A stretch of 64,000 nt of DNA from Candidatus Planktophila sp. (GTDB taxonomy: Bacteria > Actinomycetota > Actinomycetes > Nanopelagicales > Nanopelagicaceae): positions 24,126 through 88,125 of the forward strand of contig JAFMBT010000005.1 in the NCBI GenBank assembly GCA_017858325.1, read 5' to 3'. Shown piece by piece: positions 11,209-20,332 of this stretch. The position numbers and the translations under genes were made by a program. Every line of letters starts with the position of its first letter. Positions within the stretch are counted from its first letter, which is position 1. The notes below the pieces were generated by a model, which saw nothing but the letters and a program-made list of their open reading frames with translations, ran no database searches and was not told the DNA's origin.

Positions 11209-11666
11209 AACTCAACCTCATCCCATCTAGTACCTACGGCAGAGATTGTGACAATCCGTTCTTCGCTACTTCTATCTATTGTTATCTCAAGTCGATCATC
11301 ACTGAGCCGAGCAGATTCAGCGCCGCCCCACTCAATCACTGTTAAGCCATCTTCTCGCACAGTATCAAGATCGAGATCATCAAGGTAGGCGGCAGTATTT
11401 CCAGCTTCTAGTAAACGGTATACATCCACATGAATCAGAGGCATCACACCTTTATGAATTCGTGAGATAACAAAGGTGGGCGATGTGACATCACTTATTC
11501 CAAGCGCCTTACCGACGCCTTGTACAAAAATTGTTTTTCCAGCACCCAATGGGCCGTTGAGCAAGATCAGATCACCAGGACGAGAAAGACGCCCAATCTT
11601 TTCACCGAGCGCGGCCATCTCATCTGCATCTGCGATGCGATAAGTAGCGTGCGCTTGGTTAGACAT
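11205..11666 (-). CDS. tsaE: tRNA threonylcarbamoyladenosine biosynthesis ATPase TsaE
   Basis: 153-residue P-loop ATPase that recharges the TsaB-TsaD complex. Walker A is GPLGAGKT; SPTFVISRIH and PLIHVDVYRL are characteristic of the family, followed by TVIEWGGAE. First gene of tsaE-tsaB-rimI-tsaD; its transcript must begin in the short space between the ATG and the terminator at 11687-11720. In many actinobacteria alr directly precedes tsaE. Here an ABC transporter/hydrolase block separates them. Confidence 0.96.
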   Translation of the reverse strand: MSNQAHATYRIADADEMAALGEKIGRLSRPGDLILLNGPLGAGKTIFVQGVGKALGISDVTSPTFVISRIHKGVMPLIHVDVYRLLEAGNTAAYLDDLDLDTVREDGLTVIEWGGAESARLSDDRLEITIDRSSEERIVTISAVGTRWDEVEL

Positions 11667-11686
11667 AGTAGTTAAGGGTAGTAGAT

Positions 11687-11720
11687 GACGAAAGGCCCTG
11701 GTCTCCCAGGGCCTTTCGTC
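11687..11720. terminator. Intrinsic terminator after the secreted hydrolase gene
   Basis: Perfect 15-bp stem (11687-11701 with 11706-11720), 4-nt loop, core GGCCCTGG flanked by AAA/TTT. It ends the transporter/hydrolase transcript and isolates tsaE. Confidence 0.93.
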
Positions 11721-11737
11721 ATATCAACTTGAATGAT

Positions 11738-13369
11738 TTATTCGAGCGCCCTAAATGTAGGTACTCGGAAATCATTATCGTATGACAAGCCGGCCTTGCG
11801 AGCGGTAGTTCTAATCTTTCCGCCGAGAGGGAGTTTGCCATCTTCAATTGCTGCAACCACGAGATCGGCAGCTGCCAACCACTGTGCTGATGTGAAGAGA
11901 CAGTGACCTGTTCCAGCACCTGCTGGTGCTGAGAGATCAGGTGAACCCGCTGCAGTGAACTTGGAGTACGAAGGAGCAGTCTTTGCCCACAGAGTTATCA
12001 AGTTATTTGTAGGGGCGACATATGAACGTGACTTCTTCGCTTCTGTCATCGCTGCCATCTTCTCATCTGCAAATTGTTCAGCATAGGTATCGATATACCA
12101 CTGAACAACAGAGGATGGAGTGTATTCATCAGATTCAGCCTGGAAGATCACTGTTGGCTTTGTGATCTTTCCAGAAAGACCAACAAGCCCTGGAACCTTT
12201 GCAACTGCTGCTGCATCTGCAGTCTCACGTGGGGTTGCTGCAAGTGCGCCGAGAATTCCAGCGACTGCGCTATTTCCACTGAGTGCAAATCCAAAGAGGT
12301 CAGCATCTATTGCTACACGTGCTGCGTAATCGGTCTTGGTATTGTCATAGACCTTTCCACCAGCAAGCAACTCACCATCTGCAATGAGAAGTGAGCCAGC
12401 TACACCAACAGTTCCCATATTCTGCAGGATTGCAACAGCGGGTGCGATAGCAAGAGGGTAAGTCTCTGTTGCTCCAGTAGGACCTGAAGTTCCATCAACG
12501 TTCTTGCTTCGTGTTGGGATACCTGCCATGAGTCCCACTGTCAGCAACGCAGAACGAGATGGGATACCGGCAGCAGCCAAAGCCTTACCGGCGGGGCTTG
12601 CTGTATCTGGCCAAGCACCGCTCGTAAGTCCAGCAGATAGCTTGCCGAGAACAACGAGCACCTTACCGATATTTGCCAACTGCTCTTGTTGACGAACAAC
12701 TGGATCAGTTGAATAACCACCGGCCTTAATTGTTGGATCAAAGAGAGCCTTGAAACCCCACAGTGCGTCACCAAAATATGAAATCAAAGCATCTTGTGGG
12801 TTTGCTGCAGGACACCCAAGAATGACGCCATCAACTAGTTCCGGGTTCTTCTCAGCTAGCATCTGTGAATGGAGTGCACCCAAAGATGCGCCCCATGCAA
12901 CAACTGAATTAGTTGTTGGAAACTTTGTCTTAAACGTTGCAATCAGTTCCTTATTTGCAGCGAGCGCTTCGGTGGTATTGATGCCCTGGCGCGAGAAGCC
13001 AGAACCTGCAACACCGTAACCTGATGCGACTAGTTTATTAATAACACTGAGATCTCCAGATGCAGCACCTGGTGCAGGCTCTGCCGCATTGGTGATCGTG
13101 TAAGGACCCACTGGTGCAAGAGTTGCTGGGATGTTAATCGCCGGACGAATTCCATGGGACCAGATGAAGACCGTTCCATTGAAGTTCGCAGGAGCGATGA
13201 ATGAATATGGAGCGCCATCTGCACCAACGCCTGCGCATTGAGTGACAAAGTTGGCGGTGACACACTGTGGAGCAGCGCTAGCTACTGTTGGTGCGCCGAC
13301 CATGACTGTTCCAGAGAGTGCTGTAACAGCAAGTACTGAGACGATACGTGATTTAAATGAGAGTTTCAT
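11738..13369 (-). CDS. Secreted alpha/beta hydrolase of unknown substrate
   Basis: 543 residues. A Sec signal peptide (about 1-32, VASAAPQ) is followed by an alpha/beta-hydrolase fold: oxyanion-hole SHG (71-73), nucleophile elbow GASLG with Ser162, acid AESDEYTP (Asp414) and base GTGHC (His489). A helix-rich insertion of about 200 residues lies between strand 6 and the acid, like a large lid. The C-terminal 50 residues hold no recognised anchor. It starts within the stop codon of the solute-binding-protein gene (TAATG), so translation is coupled to the ABC transporter. Serine esterase, lipase or amidase activity is plausible and the substrate is not identifiable. A strong terminator follows. 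Confidence 0.82.
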   Translation of the reverse strand: MKLSFKSRIVSVLAVTALSGTVMVGAPTVASAAPQCVTANFVTQCAGVGADGAPYSFIAPANFNGTVFIWSHGIRPAINIPATLAPVGPYTITNAAEPAPGAASGDLSVINKLVASGYGVAGSGFSRQGINTTEALAANKELIATFKTKFPTTNSVVAWGASLGALHSQMLAEKNPELVDGVILGCPAANPQDALISYFGDALWGFKALFDPTIKAGGYSTDPVVRQQEQLANIGKVLVVLGKLSAGLTSGAWPDTASPAGKALAAAGIPSRSALLTVGLMAGIPTRSKNVDGTSGPTGATETYPLAIAPAVAILQNMGTVGVAGSLLIADGELLAGGKVYDNTKTDYAARVAIDADLFGFALSGNSAVAGILGALAATPRETADAAAVAKVPGLVGLSGKITKPTVIFQAESDEYTPSSVVQWYIDTYAEQFADEKMAAMTEAKKSRSYVAPTNNLITLWAKTAPSYSKFTAAGSPDLSAPAGAGTGHCLFTSAQWLAAADLVVAAIEDGKLPLGGKIRTTARKAGLSYDNDFRVPTFRALE

Positions 13370-14685
13370 TAGTTAGGTAATCCCTTCGCAGGCATTGCGG
13401 GACGCTTATATGTTGATTCAACAACAGCTCCGTTACCTGAATCGGTTGTAAAGACGGTGTACTTACCACCATCTGCGGTGAGTGCACCAGTTGGTCCATA
13501 TGTTCCGATCCAGTACCCGGTAGCACCAACGTGTGATGTTCTTGAGTATCCGAGTGGAGTAAGGAATGGGTTAGCAAAGGTTGATCCCTGTGTCTCAATG
13601 GCATTAATCAAGCGCTTGCGGGTGAGATTCTTGCCAGCAGCATGGATCGCCTGCACTGCAAGGAACGCGTTAGACATACCTGCAACAACGTTATTGTCAA
13701 AGGTCTCTTTTGGTTGAGCTGCTGCATAGATTGTCTGGAATAACTCGATGTATTCATCAGATGAATCTGTTGGCGCTGGCGCAAATGAGAGACCCTTTGC
13801 TCCGTTAAGAAGACCAACAAGGCCACGGTTTGTCGCGGCAATTGTTGTTGCATCGCCACCAACTGAGCCAAGGATAAATTGAGTCTTTCCGACCCAACCG
13901 GCTGCAAATGCATTACCAAGGAGCGCTGTAGTGGCAGATGAAACACCGAAAAGCACAGTCACATCTGGGGCAGCAGTTCTTAGCTTTGAGATCCAGCCAG
14001 CACCTGTTGCAGGTAGAGCCTGTGAACCCGATGCGTATGGAATCGCTAGGTCAAATGAGAGTCCTGCAGTTTTGAATCCTGCAAGTGCGTCGCGACCAAA
14101 GTCATCATCCTGATAGATAAGGGCAAGCTTCTTGCCTGCGTAATTATCCTTGATGTACTTAGCCATGACCTTTGCTTCCATCTGATATGAAGGCAAGATT
14201 GAGAATGTTGTTGGATATGCCTTCTTATTGGCAAATCCGCTCCATCCTGTATTGACAAAGAGTGATGGAATTCCACGGCGTGAAAGCTGGGTTGAAGACG
14301 TAAGCGCCTTTGTGCTCGCGGTTCCAAGTGTTCCCACGAGTGCGAAGACCTTGTCGCGCAGGATGAGTTCATTGGCACGTGCTACAGCAGTTGCTGGGAT
14401 GTACTTGTCATCCTTTACAACCAATGAGATCTTGCGACCATTTACGCCACCATTGTCGTTGACATAGTCAAAGTAAGCCTTCATCGCACCAGGGATCTTG
14501 TTATATCCAGGGGATGCGATCCCGGTCATTGGGAGAGTGATACCCAACTTAATTGTTGTTGCTGTTAATCCTGGTTGTTTGCTGCGAGGGTTAAATGCCT
14601 GCGCCGGCACAGTTGTAACTGTGAGCGCTGCGACTGCGATTACCGCAGAAGCAGTTATTAGCTTCTGACGATTGATTTTTATCAT
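13369..14685 (-). CDS. Branched-chain/hydrophobic amino-acid-type ABC solute-binding protein
   Basis: 438 residues, type I periplasmic-binding fold of the LivK family. It opens after the signal peptide with TTIKLGITLPMTG and DYVNDNGGVNGRKISLVVKDD, then ALVGTLGTASTKAL and LALIYQDDDFGRDALAGFK, all standard for this group. The signal peptide (about 1-30, VPAQA-F) has a signal peptidase I site and no lipobox Cys, unusual for a binding protein of a monoderm. It sits between livM (68-bp gap) and the hydrolase (1-bp overlap). The ligand could be amino acids, amides, aromatic acids or other small molecules; sequence does not decide. Confidence 0.93.
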   Translation of the reverse strand: MIKINRQKLITASAVIAVAALTVTTVPAQAFNPRSKQPGLTATTIKLGITLPMTGIASPGYNKIPGAMKAYFDYVNDNGGVNGRKISLVVKDDKYIPATAVARANELILRDKVFALVGTLGTASTKALTSSTQLSRRGIPSLFVNTGWSGFANKKAYPTTFSILPSYQMEAKVMAKYIKDNYAGKKLALIYQDDDFGRDALAGFKTAGLSFDLAIPYASGSQALPATGAGWISKLRTAAPDVTVLFGVSSATTALLGNAFAAGWVGKTQFILGSVGGDATTIAATNRGLVGLLNGAKGLSFAPAPTDSSDEYIELFQTIYAAAQPKETFDNNVVAGMSNAFLAVQAIHAAGKNLTRKRLINAIETQGSTFANPFLTPLGYSRTSHVGATGYWIGTYGPTGALTADGGKYTVFTTDSGNGAVVESTYKRPAMPAKGLPN

Positions 14686-14753
14686 CTTCTTCCTTCCATC
14701 GAGGGCCCTTACGGGATTTTCTTACCTTACTTCTTTACTACTTCTAGTTTGTA

Positions 14754-15800
14754 CTACTTCTTGGTTGACCAAGTCTTACTGCCTACACGTACCGTCAACT
14801 CAACTGGACTATGCGAAGCTTTGCCGCTCTTCGCATGCTTTGCACGTCGGGCGTGCATCTGTTCAACTGGGCCATTTGGCACCAATAGAACCGTTAAGAT
14901 TAGTAGTCCACTTACCAGTAGGCCCGGCAAGTTGGTGATGATCGTCTCTGAGCCGCCATAGCGATTGGCTATCGCTAACGCGATCTCAGGGATTGCCACC
15001 AGAATCACTGCCCCAATCATGACGCCTCCGAGGGTAGTTACGCCAGCGAGGACTGCGCCTGTCGCCAAAGAAAAGGAGAGGAGAAGGGGGAAAACGCCCG
15101 GAGAAACCAGGCTAATCGTCATTCCCAGCAAGGCCCCCGCCAGGCCGGCTAGGCCGGCGCTGATGGTAAATGCTAGAACTTTATTCCGACCTACATGGAT
15201 CCCTGCAAGCTCGGCCGCAACATCGTTGCTGCGAACCGCACGCCAGCTGCGCCCATAACGTGAATGTAAAACATAGCGCAGCCAATACATCGCAATAAGT
15301 GCTGCCGACCAACTTATCCAGAAATACCATTTATATTGCGTGAAATCTTCACCGAGAGATGCGGGGGGAAATCCGATATCAAAAGAGAGTCCTTGTTCAC
15401 CGCCAAAAACTGAGAATTGATTTGCAATAGATGGAAGACCGATCGCGAGCGCAAGTGTTGTACCTGCAAGATACGGTCCACTTAATCGCGCAGCAGCCAT
15501 ACCCAAAAGCGCGCCACCGACTGCTGTGGCGAGAACTGCAACGACAAAGGTAAGCCAGACTGGTGCATTGTAATGAATGCGTGCCAAGACCGCTGCATAG
15601 CCACCAATTGCCAATAAGGCGCCATGGCCAAGTGAAACCTGACCAGAGTATCCGGTGAGAAGAATCAGCGATGCAATAGCAATCACATAAATACCTACGG
15701 TTGCGCCGTGATAGACAATTAACTCATCTAAGCGATTGCTAATAAGAAAGAGAATAAAACCAAAGATTATGAAGGTGATAAGTGGATGTTTTTTAAGCAC
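14754..15800 (-). CDS. livM: Branched-chain amino-acid-type ABC permease LivM
   Basis: 348-residue membrane protein with about nine hydrophobic segments. The family hallmark reads LTGYSGQVSLGHGALLAIGGYAA in two adjoining parts. The cytoplasmic coupling loop VRSNDVAAELAGIHVGRNKVLAF is also present, split over the EAA-like region. It overlaps livH by 8 bp. The C-terminal tail is basic (MHARRAKHAKSGK). Confidence 0.95.
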   Translation of the reverse strand: MLKKHPLITFIIFGFILFLISNRLDELIVYHGATVGIYVIAIASLILLTGYSGQVSLGHGALLAIGGYAAVLARIHYNAPVWLTFVVAVLATAVGGALLGMAAARLSGPYLAGTTLALAIGLPSIANQFSVFGGEQGLSFDIGFPPASLGEDFTQYKWYFWISWSAALIAMYWLRYVLHSRYGRSWRAVRSNDVAAELAGIHVGRNKVLAFTISAGLAGLAGALLGMTISLVSPGVFPLLLSFSLATGAVLAGVTTLGGVMIGAVILVAIPEIALAIANRYGGSETIITNLPGLLVSGLLILTVLLVPNGPVEQMHARRAKHAKSGKASHSPVELTVRVGSKTWSTKK

Positions 15801-16701
15801 GGCGACCCACCTTTGAACCTAAGAAGCCTTGTGGACGAAGAATCAAGAGTGCAAGCAATAATAAGAAGGCAACGATAAAGACCAAGGTGCCACTGATATA
15901 AATCTGTACGAATGCCAGAACGAGGCCAAGGATCAGTGCGCCAAGTACCGCACCAGGTAATGATTCAAGTCCACCGATTACTGCTGCAATAAATCCAAAG
16001 ACAAGAAGCAGGCTAAATTCGAGTGAATCTGGATTAATCGCACCCGTTCCGTTTACAGTTTGCAGAATTCCCGCCGCAGCCCCTGCAGCTCCTGCAATGG
16101 CCCAACCCAAGGTACGGATCCCCGAAACGCGGACCCCGGAAAGTTGGGCAATTTCTGGTGCATATGCAGATGCGCGTAAGGCCAGACCAATGTTGGTCTT
16201 CTGGAAAAGGATAGTCACAACAAATAAGAGAGCAATAACGAAACCAATAACGAAGAGACCCATCGGAGCAATGAATAAGGTGGTATCGCCAACCGTGTAT
16301 CCAACTTTAGATAGCGGTGCTTCGAGTTGCACATCTCCATGTCCCCAGATAAATCCAAGGACGGCATGAATCACACCAAGAAGTCCAAGCGTTGCAATGA
16401 TTGGCGCAATCGCGGCGATTGGACCCTGGCTACTGTTCTTAAGTAGAGTTCGCATCAAGAAGAATTCGATAAATGCGCTAAAGGCTGCACCCAAAATCAT
16501 TGCAAGTGGAAGAGCTATCCAAAAATTACCAGTACGTGATACAAGTTCATATCCAATATACGCCGATAAAAGAGCCATTCCAGCTTGCGCAAAGTTCACA
16601 ACGCGAGTGGAGCGCCAGACCAAAACCATAGAAATCGCCATCAAAGAATAGATAGAAGCAGCGCTGATCCCAATCAAGAACATATCTAAAAATTGACTCA
16701 T
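15793..16701 (-). CDS. livH: Branched-chain amino-acid-type ABC permease LivH
   Basis: 302-residue membrane protein. Typical LivH features are the N-terminal GISAASIYSLMAISMVLVWR, the NFAQAGMALLSAYIGYEL segment, and a coupling loop RASAYAPEIAQLSGVRV before IRTLGWAIAGAAG. It pairs with LivM to form the channel. It lies 8 bp after livF and overlaps livM by 8 bp. Confidence 0.95.
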   Translation of the reverse strand: MSQFLDMFLIGISAASIYSLMAISMVLVWRSTRVVNFAQAGMALLSAYIGYELVSRTGNFWIALPLAMILGAAFSAFIEFFLMRTLLKNSSQGPIAAIAPIIATLGLLGVIHAVLGFIWGHGDVQLEAPLSKVGYTVGDTTLFIAPMGLFVIGFVIALLFVVTILFQKTNIGLALRASAYAPEIAQLSGVRVSGIRTLGWAIAGAAGAAAGILQTVNGTGAINPDSLEFSLLLVFGFIAAVIGGLESLPGAVLGALILGLVLAFVQIYISGTLVFIVAFLLLLALLILRPQGFLGSKVGRRA

Positions 16702-16709
16702 GGCTCCCC

Positions 16710-17417
16710 CTAAAATCCCAAGTACGCAGTGCGAACTGCTGGGTCGGCAATAAGATCAGAGGCGGCGCCAGATACTGCAATTTTTCCTAGATTCAAAACA
16801 ACGCCAAAGTCTGCAATTTTTAGAGCGCCCATGGCATTCTGCTCAACGAGTACGACTGTGACCCCCATTGAATCAACGATGTGGCGAATTGATTGAAAGA
16901 TTTGCTCAATGACAAGTGGAGCGAGACCAAGGGAAGGTTCATCGAGAAGTAAGAGTTGTGGGCGCGCCATATAGGCACGACTAATTGCCAGCATCTGGCG
17001 CTCTCCACCCGAGAGAGTGTCCGCTTGTTGGGCGCGCCGTTCTTCAAGACGTGGAAAGAGTTCAAATACTTCAGCCTTACTCGCCTTTGCCTCAGAAGGA
17101 TTACGACGCCAGAGCGCACCTAAATCTAAATTCTCCTCCACAGTTAGCTGCGGGATCACAGATTTACCTTCAGAAACATGGGAGATACCTTGGCGCACAT
17201 GGTGTTCAGGTTTGCCGTGTAAAAGATTATGGTCATTCCACGTAGCACTTCCACTATCAGCAGATTTAAGTCCAGAGAGAGTGCGCATCAGCGTTGTCTT
17301 GCCGGCTCCATTTGAGCCAATAACTGCAGTGAGCCCACCTTGTTCAACTGAAAATGAAACGCTATCCAGTGCGCGAATTGCACCATGTGAAACGGTGAGG
17401 CCATTAATTCTTAACAT
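16710..17417 (-). CDS. livF: ABC transporter ATPase LivF
   Basis: 235 residues. Walker A GSNGAGKTTLMRTLSGL, intact signature LSGGERQMLAISRA, Walker B LLLLDEPSLGLAP, and switch His replaced by the usual LivF VLVEQNA. It shares one base with the livG stop (coupled translation) and supplies one of the two nucleotide-binding domains. Confidence 0.96.
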   Translation of the reverse strand: MLRINGLTVSHGAIRALDSVSFSVEQGGLTAVIGSNGAGKTTLMRTLSGLKSADSGSATWNDHNLLHGKPEHHVRQGISHVSEGKSVIPQLTVEENLDLGALWRRNPSEAKASKAEVFELFPRLEERRAQQADTLSGGERQMLAISRAYMARPQLLLLDEPSLGLAPLVIEQIFQSIRHIVDSMGVTVVLVEQNAMGALKIADFGVVLNLGKIAVSGAASDLIADPAVRTAYLGF

Positions 17418-18181
17418 TAAGCCACACCCGTTCCGAGATAGGCAGCGATCACTGCAGGATCGCGTCGCACAGTCTCGGCGCTACCACTAGCAATAACTTC
17501 TCCAAAGTTAAGAACATAGAGTTCATCGCAGACACTCATCACAACATCCATGTGGTGTTCGACGATCAAAATTGACATCTCAGAGCGTAGATTACGGATG
17601 AGACCATTCATCCACTCAATATCTTGTGCACCAAGTCCACCAGCTGGCTCATCTAACATCAATATCTTTGGTTCGCTTACGAGTGCACGAGCGATTGCGA
17701 CTCGTTTTGTATCAGGGTAGGAGAGCGCATCTGCACGCTTATCGGCAAGGCTTCCGCAGTAAACTCGTTCTAAGGCCCATTGAGCACGCCCACGCAGTTC
17801 TTCCTCATCGCGTTTATTCCGCCCAAATCCAGCAGAGATCAGACCGCTCTTTGCAAACTTTTGCGCACCGATCATGACATTTTCGGCAACTGTAAGATCT
17901 GGAAAAAGTCCCACACCTTGAAGTGTTCGAGAAATTCCTAAAGATGTAAGTTGATGAGTTGCTGGCCAATCATGTGGCTTACCATTTAAGGTAAGTTTTC
18001 CTGATGTTGGCTCCACGATTCCACAGATTGCATTAAATAAAGTTGTCTTGCCTGCGCCATTAGGGCCAATAAGACCTACGACTTGATTGCTGTCGAGATT
18101 GAGAAAAACATCATCGAGCGCGGTAAGGCCACCAAATTTTACCGTGAGGTTAGAGATGGAGAGAAGTGAATCCTTACTCAT
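17417..18181 (-). CDS. livG: ABC transporter ATPase LivG with atypical signature motif
   Basis: 254 residues. Walker A GPNGAGKTTLFNAICG and Walker B ILMLDEPAGGLG are intact; LIVEHHMDVV supplies the switch His. The signature region reads LSYPDTKRVAIARAL, with Pro where the canonical motif has Gly (LSxGQ). The other ATPase (LivF) keeps a canonical signature, so one ATP site may be degenerate. First gene of the transporter segment, 9 bp after the alr stop. Confidence 0.94.
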   Translation of the reverse strand: MSKDSLLSISNLTVKFGGLTALDDVFLNLDSNQVVGLIGPNGAGKTTLFNAICGIVEPTSGKLTLNGKPHDWPATHQLTSLGISRTLQGVGLFPDLTVAENVMIGAQKFAKSGLISAGFGRNKRDEEELRGRAQWALERVYCGSLADKRADALSYPDTKRVAIARALVSEPKILMLDEPAGGLGAQDIEWMNGLIRNLRSEMSILIVEHHMDVVMSVCDELYVLNFGEVIASGSAETVRRDPAVIAAYLGTGVA

Positions 18182-18190
18182 CTACTCCCC

Positions 18191-19315
18191 CTACTCCACA
18201 ATCGATAAATCTGATCGGTAGATTCTAGGCACTCTAGTGCCAATTCGTGTAACTATCTCGTAATTTATTGAGCCTGATGCGTTGCCCCAATCTTCAGCCG
18301 TGTAACCCCCTGTGATGCCATCGCCAAATATTTCAACCCAATCACCCGAATTCGCTGCAGAATCTCGCCCTAGATCGACAACAAATTGATCCATAGACAC
18401 TCGCCCAATGATTGGCGCGCGTTTGCCATGGACAAATATTCCAGCACCTTGTGTATTGCGTGGAATTCCATCTGCATATCCCATCGCAACAATTCCTAAT
18501 TTTGTGTGACGATCTGTCATTGCAGTTGCGCCGTAGCCAACAGGTGAATTAGCTGGAACTTCCTTTACCAATTGAAGTTTTGCATGAAGTGACATCGCAG
18601 CTTGGAGACCAAGTGAGGCAGATGTACCAAGAGTTTTCACATCTGGTGTTAATCCATACATGGCAATGCCTGTGCGAACCATATCGAAACGAGAATCTGG
18701 ATCCTTTAACGTGGCAGCAGAGTTTGATAGATGTTGAAGTGCATCTGTGACGCCAAGTGAGTTAAGCTTCTTTATCATCTCTATGAAACGATCGCGTTGC
18801 TCTTGATTCTGTTTCTCGCCAGGTTCATCCGCACGAGCAAAGTGCGAAAAGATTCCAACAATCTCGATTCCGTCAAGATGGCTCGAATCAAGGAGATCCC
18901 ATTCAGATAAGAAACCACCACGTGTCATTCCAGAATCAACTTCAAGATGCACGCGAGCTCTTCGATCTGATGCCACAGCAGAAATTTCCTTGAGCGCAAT
19001 CAATGATGGAGCCGCTACATCTATATTGCACTCGATAGCAGATTTGTAATCTGATCCGGGAGGAAGAAGCCAGGCAAGGATAGGTGCGGTGATCCCAGCA
19101 TCGCGAAGTGCAATAGCTTCTTCCAAGAGTGCGACCCCAAGTGAGCTAGCGCCACCGGCTAGAGCCGCGCGCGCAACAGGTAAAAGGCCATGGCCATAAG
19201 CATCAGCCTTAACGACTGCCATCACATCTGCATCTGCTATGTTTTTTAAGTATTCAACATTTGCAGTGATTCGATCGAGATCAATCCGTGCCTCTGCTCG
19301 ATTAAATGTTCTCAT
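18191..19315 (-). CDS. alr: Alanine racemase
   Basis: 374 residues; PLP enzyme making D-alanine for peptidoglycan. The PLP lysine is in VMAVVKADAYGHGLLPVA; LEVDSGMTRGG, FDMVRTGIAMYGL and GYADGIPRNTQ follow, and the catalytic Tyr of the C-terminal beta domain lies in the PVGYGATAM region. ATG 19315 overlaps the acpS TGA (ATGA). Transcribed with acpS and, apparently, onward into the ABC transporter genes. Confidence 0.97.
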   Translation of the reverse strand: MRTFNRAEARIDLDRITANVEYLKNIADADVMAVVKADAYGHGLLPVARAALAGGASSLGVALLEEAIALRDAGITAPILAWLLPPGSDYKSAIECNIDVAAPSLIALKEISAVASDRRARVHLEVDSGMTRGGFLSEWDLLDSSHLDGIEIVGIFSHFARADEPGEKQNQEQRDRFIEMIKKLNSLGVTDALQHLSNSAATLKDPDSRFDMVRTGIAMYGLTPDVKTLGTSASLGLQAAMSLHAKLQLVKEVPANSPVGYGATAMTDRHTKLGIVAMGYADGIPRNTQGAGIFVHGKRAPIIGRVSMDQFVVDLGRDSAANSGDWVEIFGDGITGGYTAEDWGNASGSINYEIVTRIGTRVPRIYRSDLSIVE

Positions 19316-19653
19316 CGCTCAAGAACCACCATCGCAGATGCAATTCCACCATCGTGTGAAAGGGAGAGGTGAACCTGCGCGCCATCTACAAGATCGGCGA
19401 TACCCCCACGAAAGAGAAAGGCGGGTTTTCCATTTTCAAGGTTAATCACTTCAGCATCGTGCCATGACAAACCATGTTCTGGGCTGAGGGCTTTATAGAG
19501 CGCTTCCTTGGCGGCAAAGCGGGCAGCAAGTGAGGTAGTTGATTTCGTACGCTCTGCGGGTGTAAAGAGTTTTTCCAGAAGAGCTGGCGTTCGATTGATA
19601 CTCTCTGTAAAACGTTCGATGTCGACAACATCAATGCCGATTCCATCAATCAT
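19312..19653 (-). CDS. acpS: Holo-[acyl-carrier-protein] synthase
   Basis: 113 residues; attaches phosphopantetheine to ACP. GIGIDVVDIERF supplies the Mg2+ Asp and RFAAKEALYKAL the catalytic Glu/Lys. The start is set at ATG 19653 (MIDGIGID) because homology begins there; an in-frame start 39 bp further upstream would overlap the PAP2 gene. It overlaps alr by 4 bp. Confidence 0.95.
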   Translation of the reverse strand: MIDGIGIDVVDIERFTESINRTPALLEKLFTPAERTKSTTSLAARFAAKEALYKALSPEHGLSWHDAEVINLENGKPAFLFRGGIADLVDGAQVHLSLSHDGGIASAMVVLER

Positions 19654-19663
19654 GGTCTTAAGT

Positions 19664-20329
19664 CTAGTGCAGTTGGCTTTTCGAGGGAACATACCTATCT
19701 ACCGCGATCACGGCAACTAAGAGAGCGCTTCCCACAAATAGGCCGCCCAGCAAGTCTGTAAACCAATGTGTGTGACGTATAAGTGAAACGGTGCAAACGG
19801 TGAGCGAGATAAGTACAACACTGGCGCTTGCAAGTCGACCTTGATAACGATCGACGTGGGCGTATCTATAAATCAAATAAGCCAAAATTCCCCAAGTAAG
19901 AACTGCATTCGATGCATGCCCACTGGGATATGACATGCCTCCCGCCTGTAACAAATCAATTCCAAGACGTGGTTTTGTTCGACCTAAAAGTAATTTCGTT
20001 GAACCAACAATTAAATTAAGAAGTAAGAGCGAGAGCAGAGCTAAATTAAGTGGACGCCAAGTCTTAAATTTCCAGGAGATATATACGGCTGCTATCAATA
20101 GCACCGTTGCAGTCACACCACGCAGTCCTAAATCATCTAAGCGGCGCAAGATAAAGCCTGCGAGTCCCTCAATTTCTGGTTTAGATGAGTTATTGATTTT
20201 CTTATCAAAATAGGTCAGTGGACCGTAGGTATAGACCTGTTGTGTAACGAGTAAGAAACCACCAAATAAAAGAGCAGACCAACGAAGCGCTCTGTCACGT
20301 TGATTCTTGCGGATTGTTGCAACAGGCAT
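19664..20329 (-). CDS. PAP2-superfamily membrane phosphatase
   Basis: 221 residues with about six hydrophobic segments. Phosphatase motifs are KLLLGRTKPR (112-121), YPSGH (134-138) and a third motif with His188 and Asp192 in IRHTHWFTDLLGG. The Arg normally six residues before that His is Ser182, but Arg185 is nearby and could substitute. It likely acts on a lipid phosphate or undecaprenyl diphosphate at the outer membrane face, which fits its place between glmS (3-bp gap) and acpS/alr. In many actinobacteria other genes occupy this position. Confidence 0.88.
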   Translation of the reverse strand: MPVATIRKNQRDRALRWSALLFGGFLLVTQQVYTYGPLTYFDKKINNSSKPEIEGLAGFILRRLDDLGLRGVTATVLLIAAVYISWKFKTWRPLNLALLSLLLLNLIVGSTKLLLGRTKPRLGIDLLQAGGMSYPSGHASNAVLTWGILAYLIYRYAHVDRYQGRLASASVVLISLTVCTVSLIRHTHWFTDLLGGLFVGSALLVAVIAVDRYVPSKSQLH

Positions 20330-20332
20330 TAC

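Noticed and set aside
14736..14761. Direct repeat TACTACTTCT (two copies, 16-bp period) at the livM end
   Set aside because: Short, low-complexity and partly coding; no clear promoter or stem nearby.
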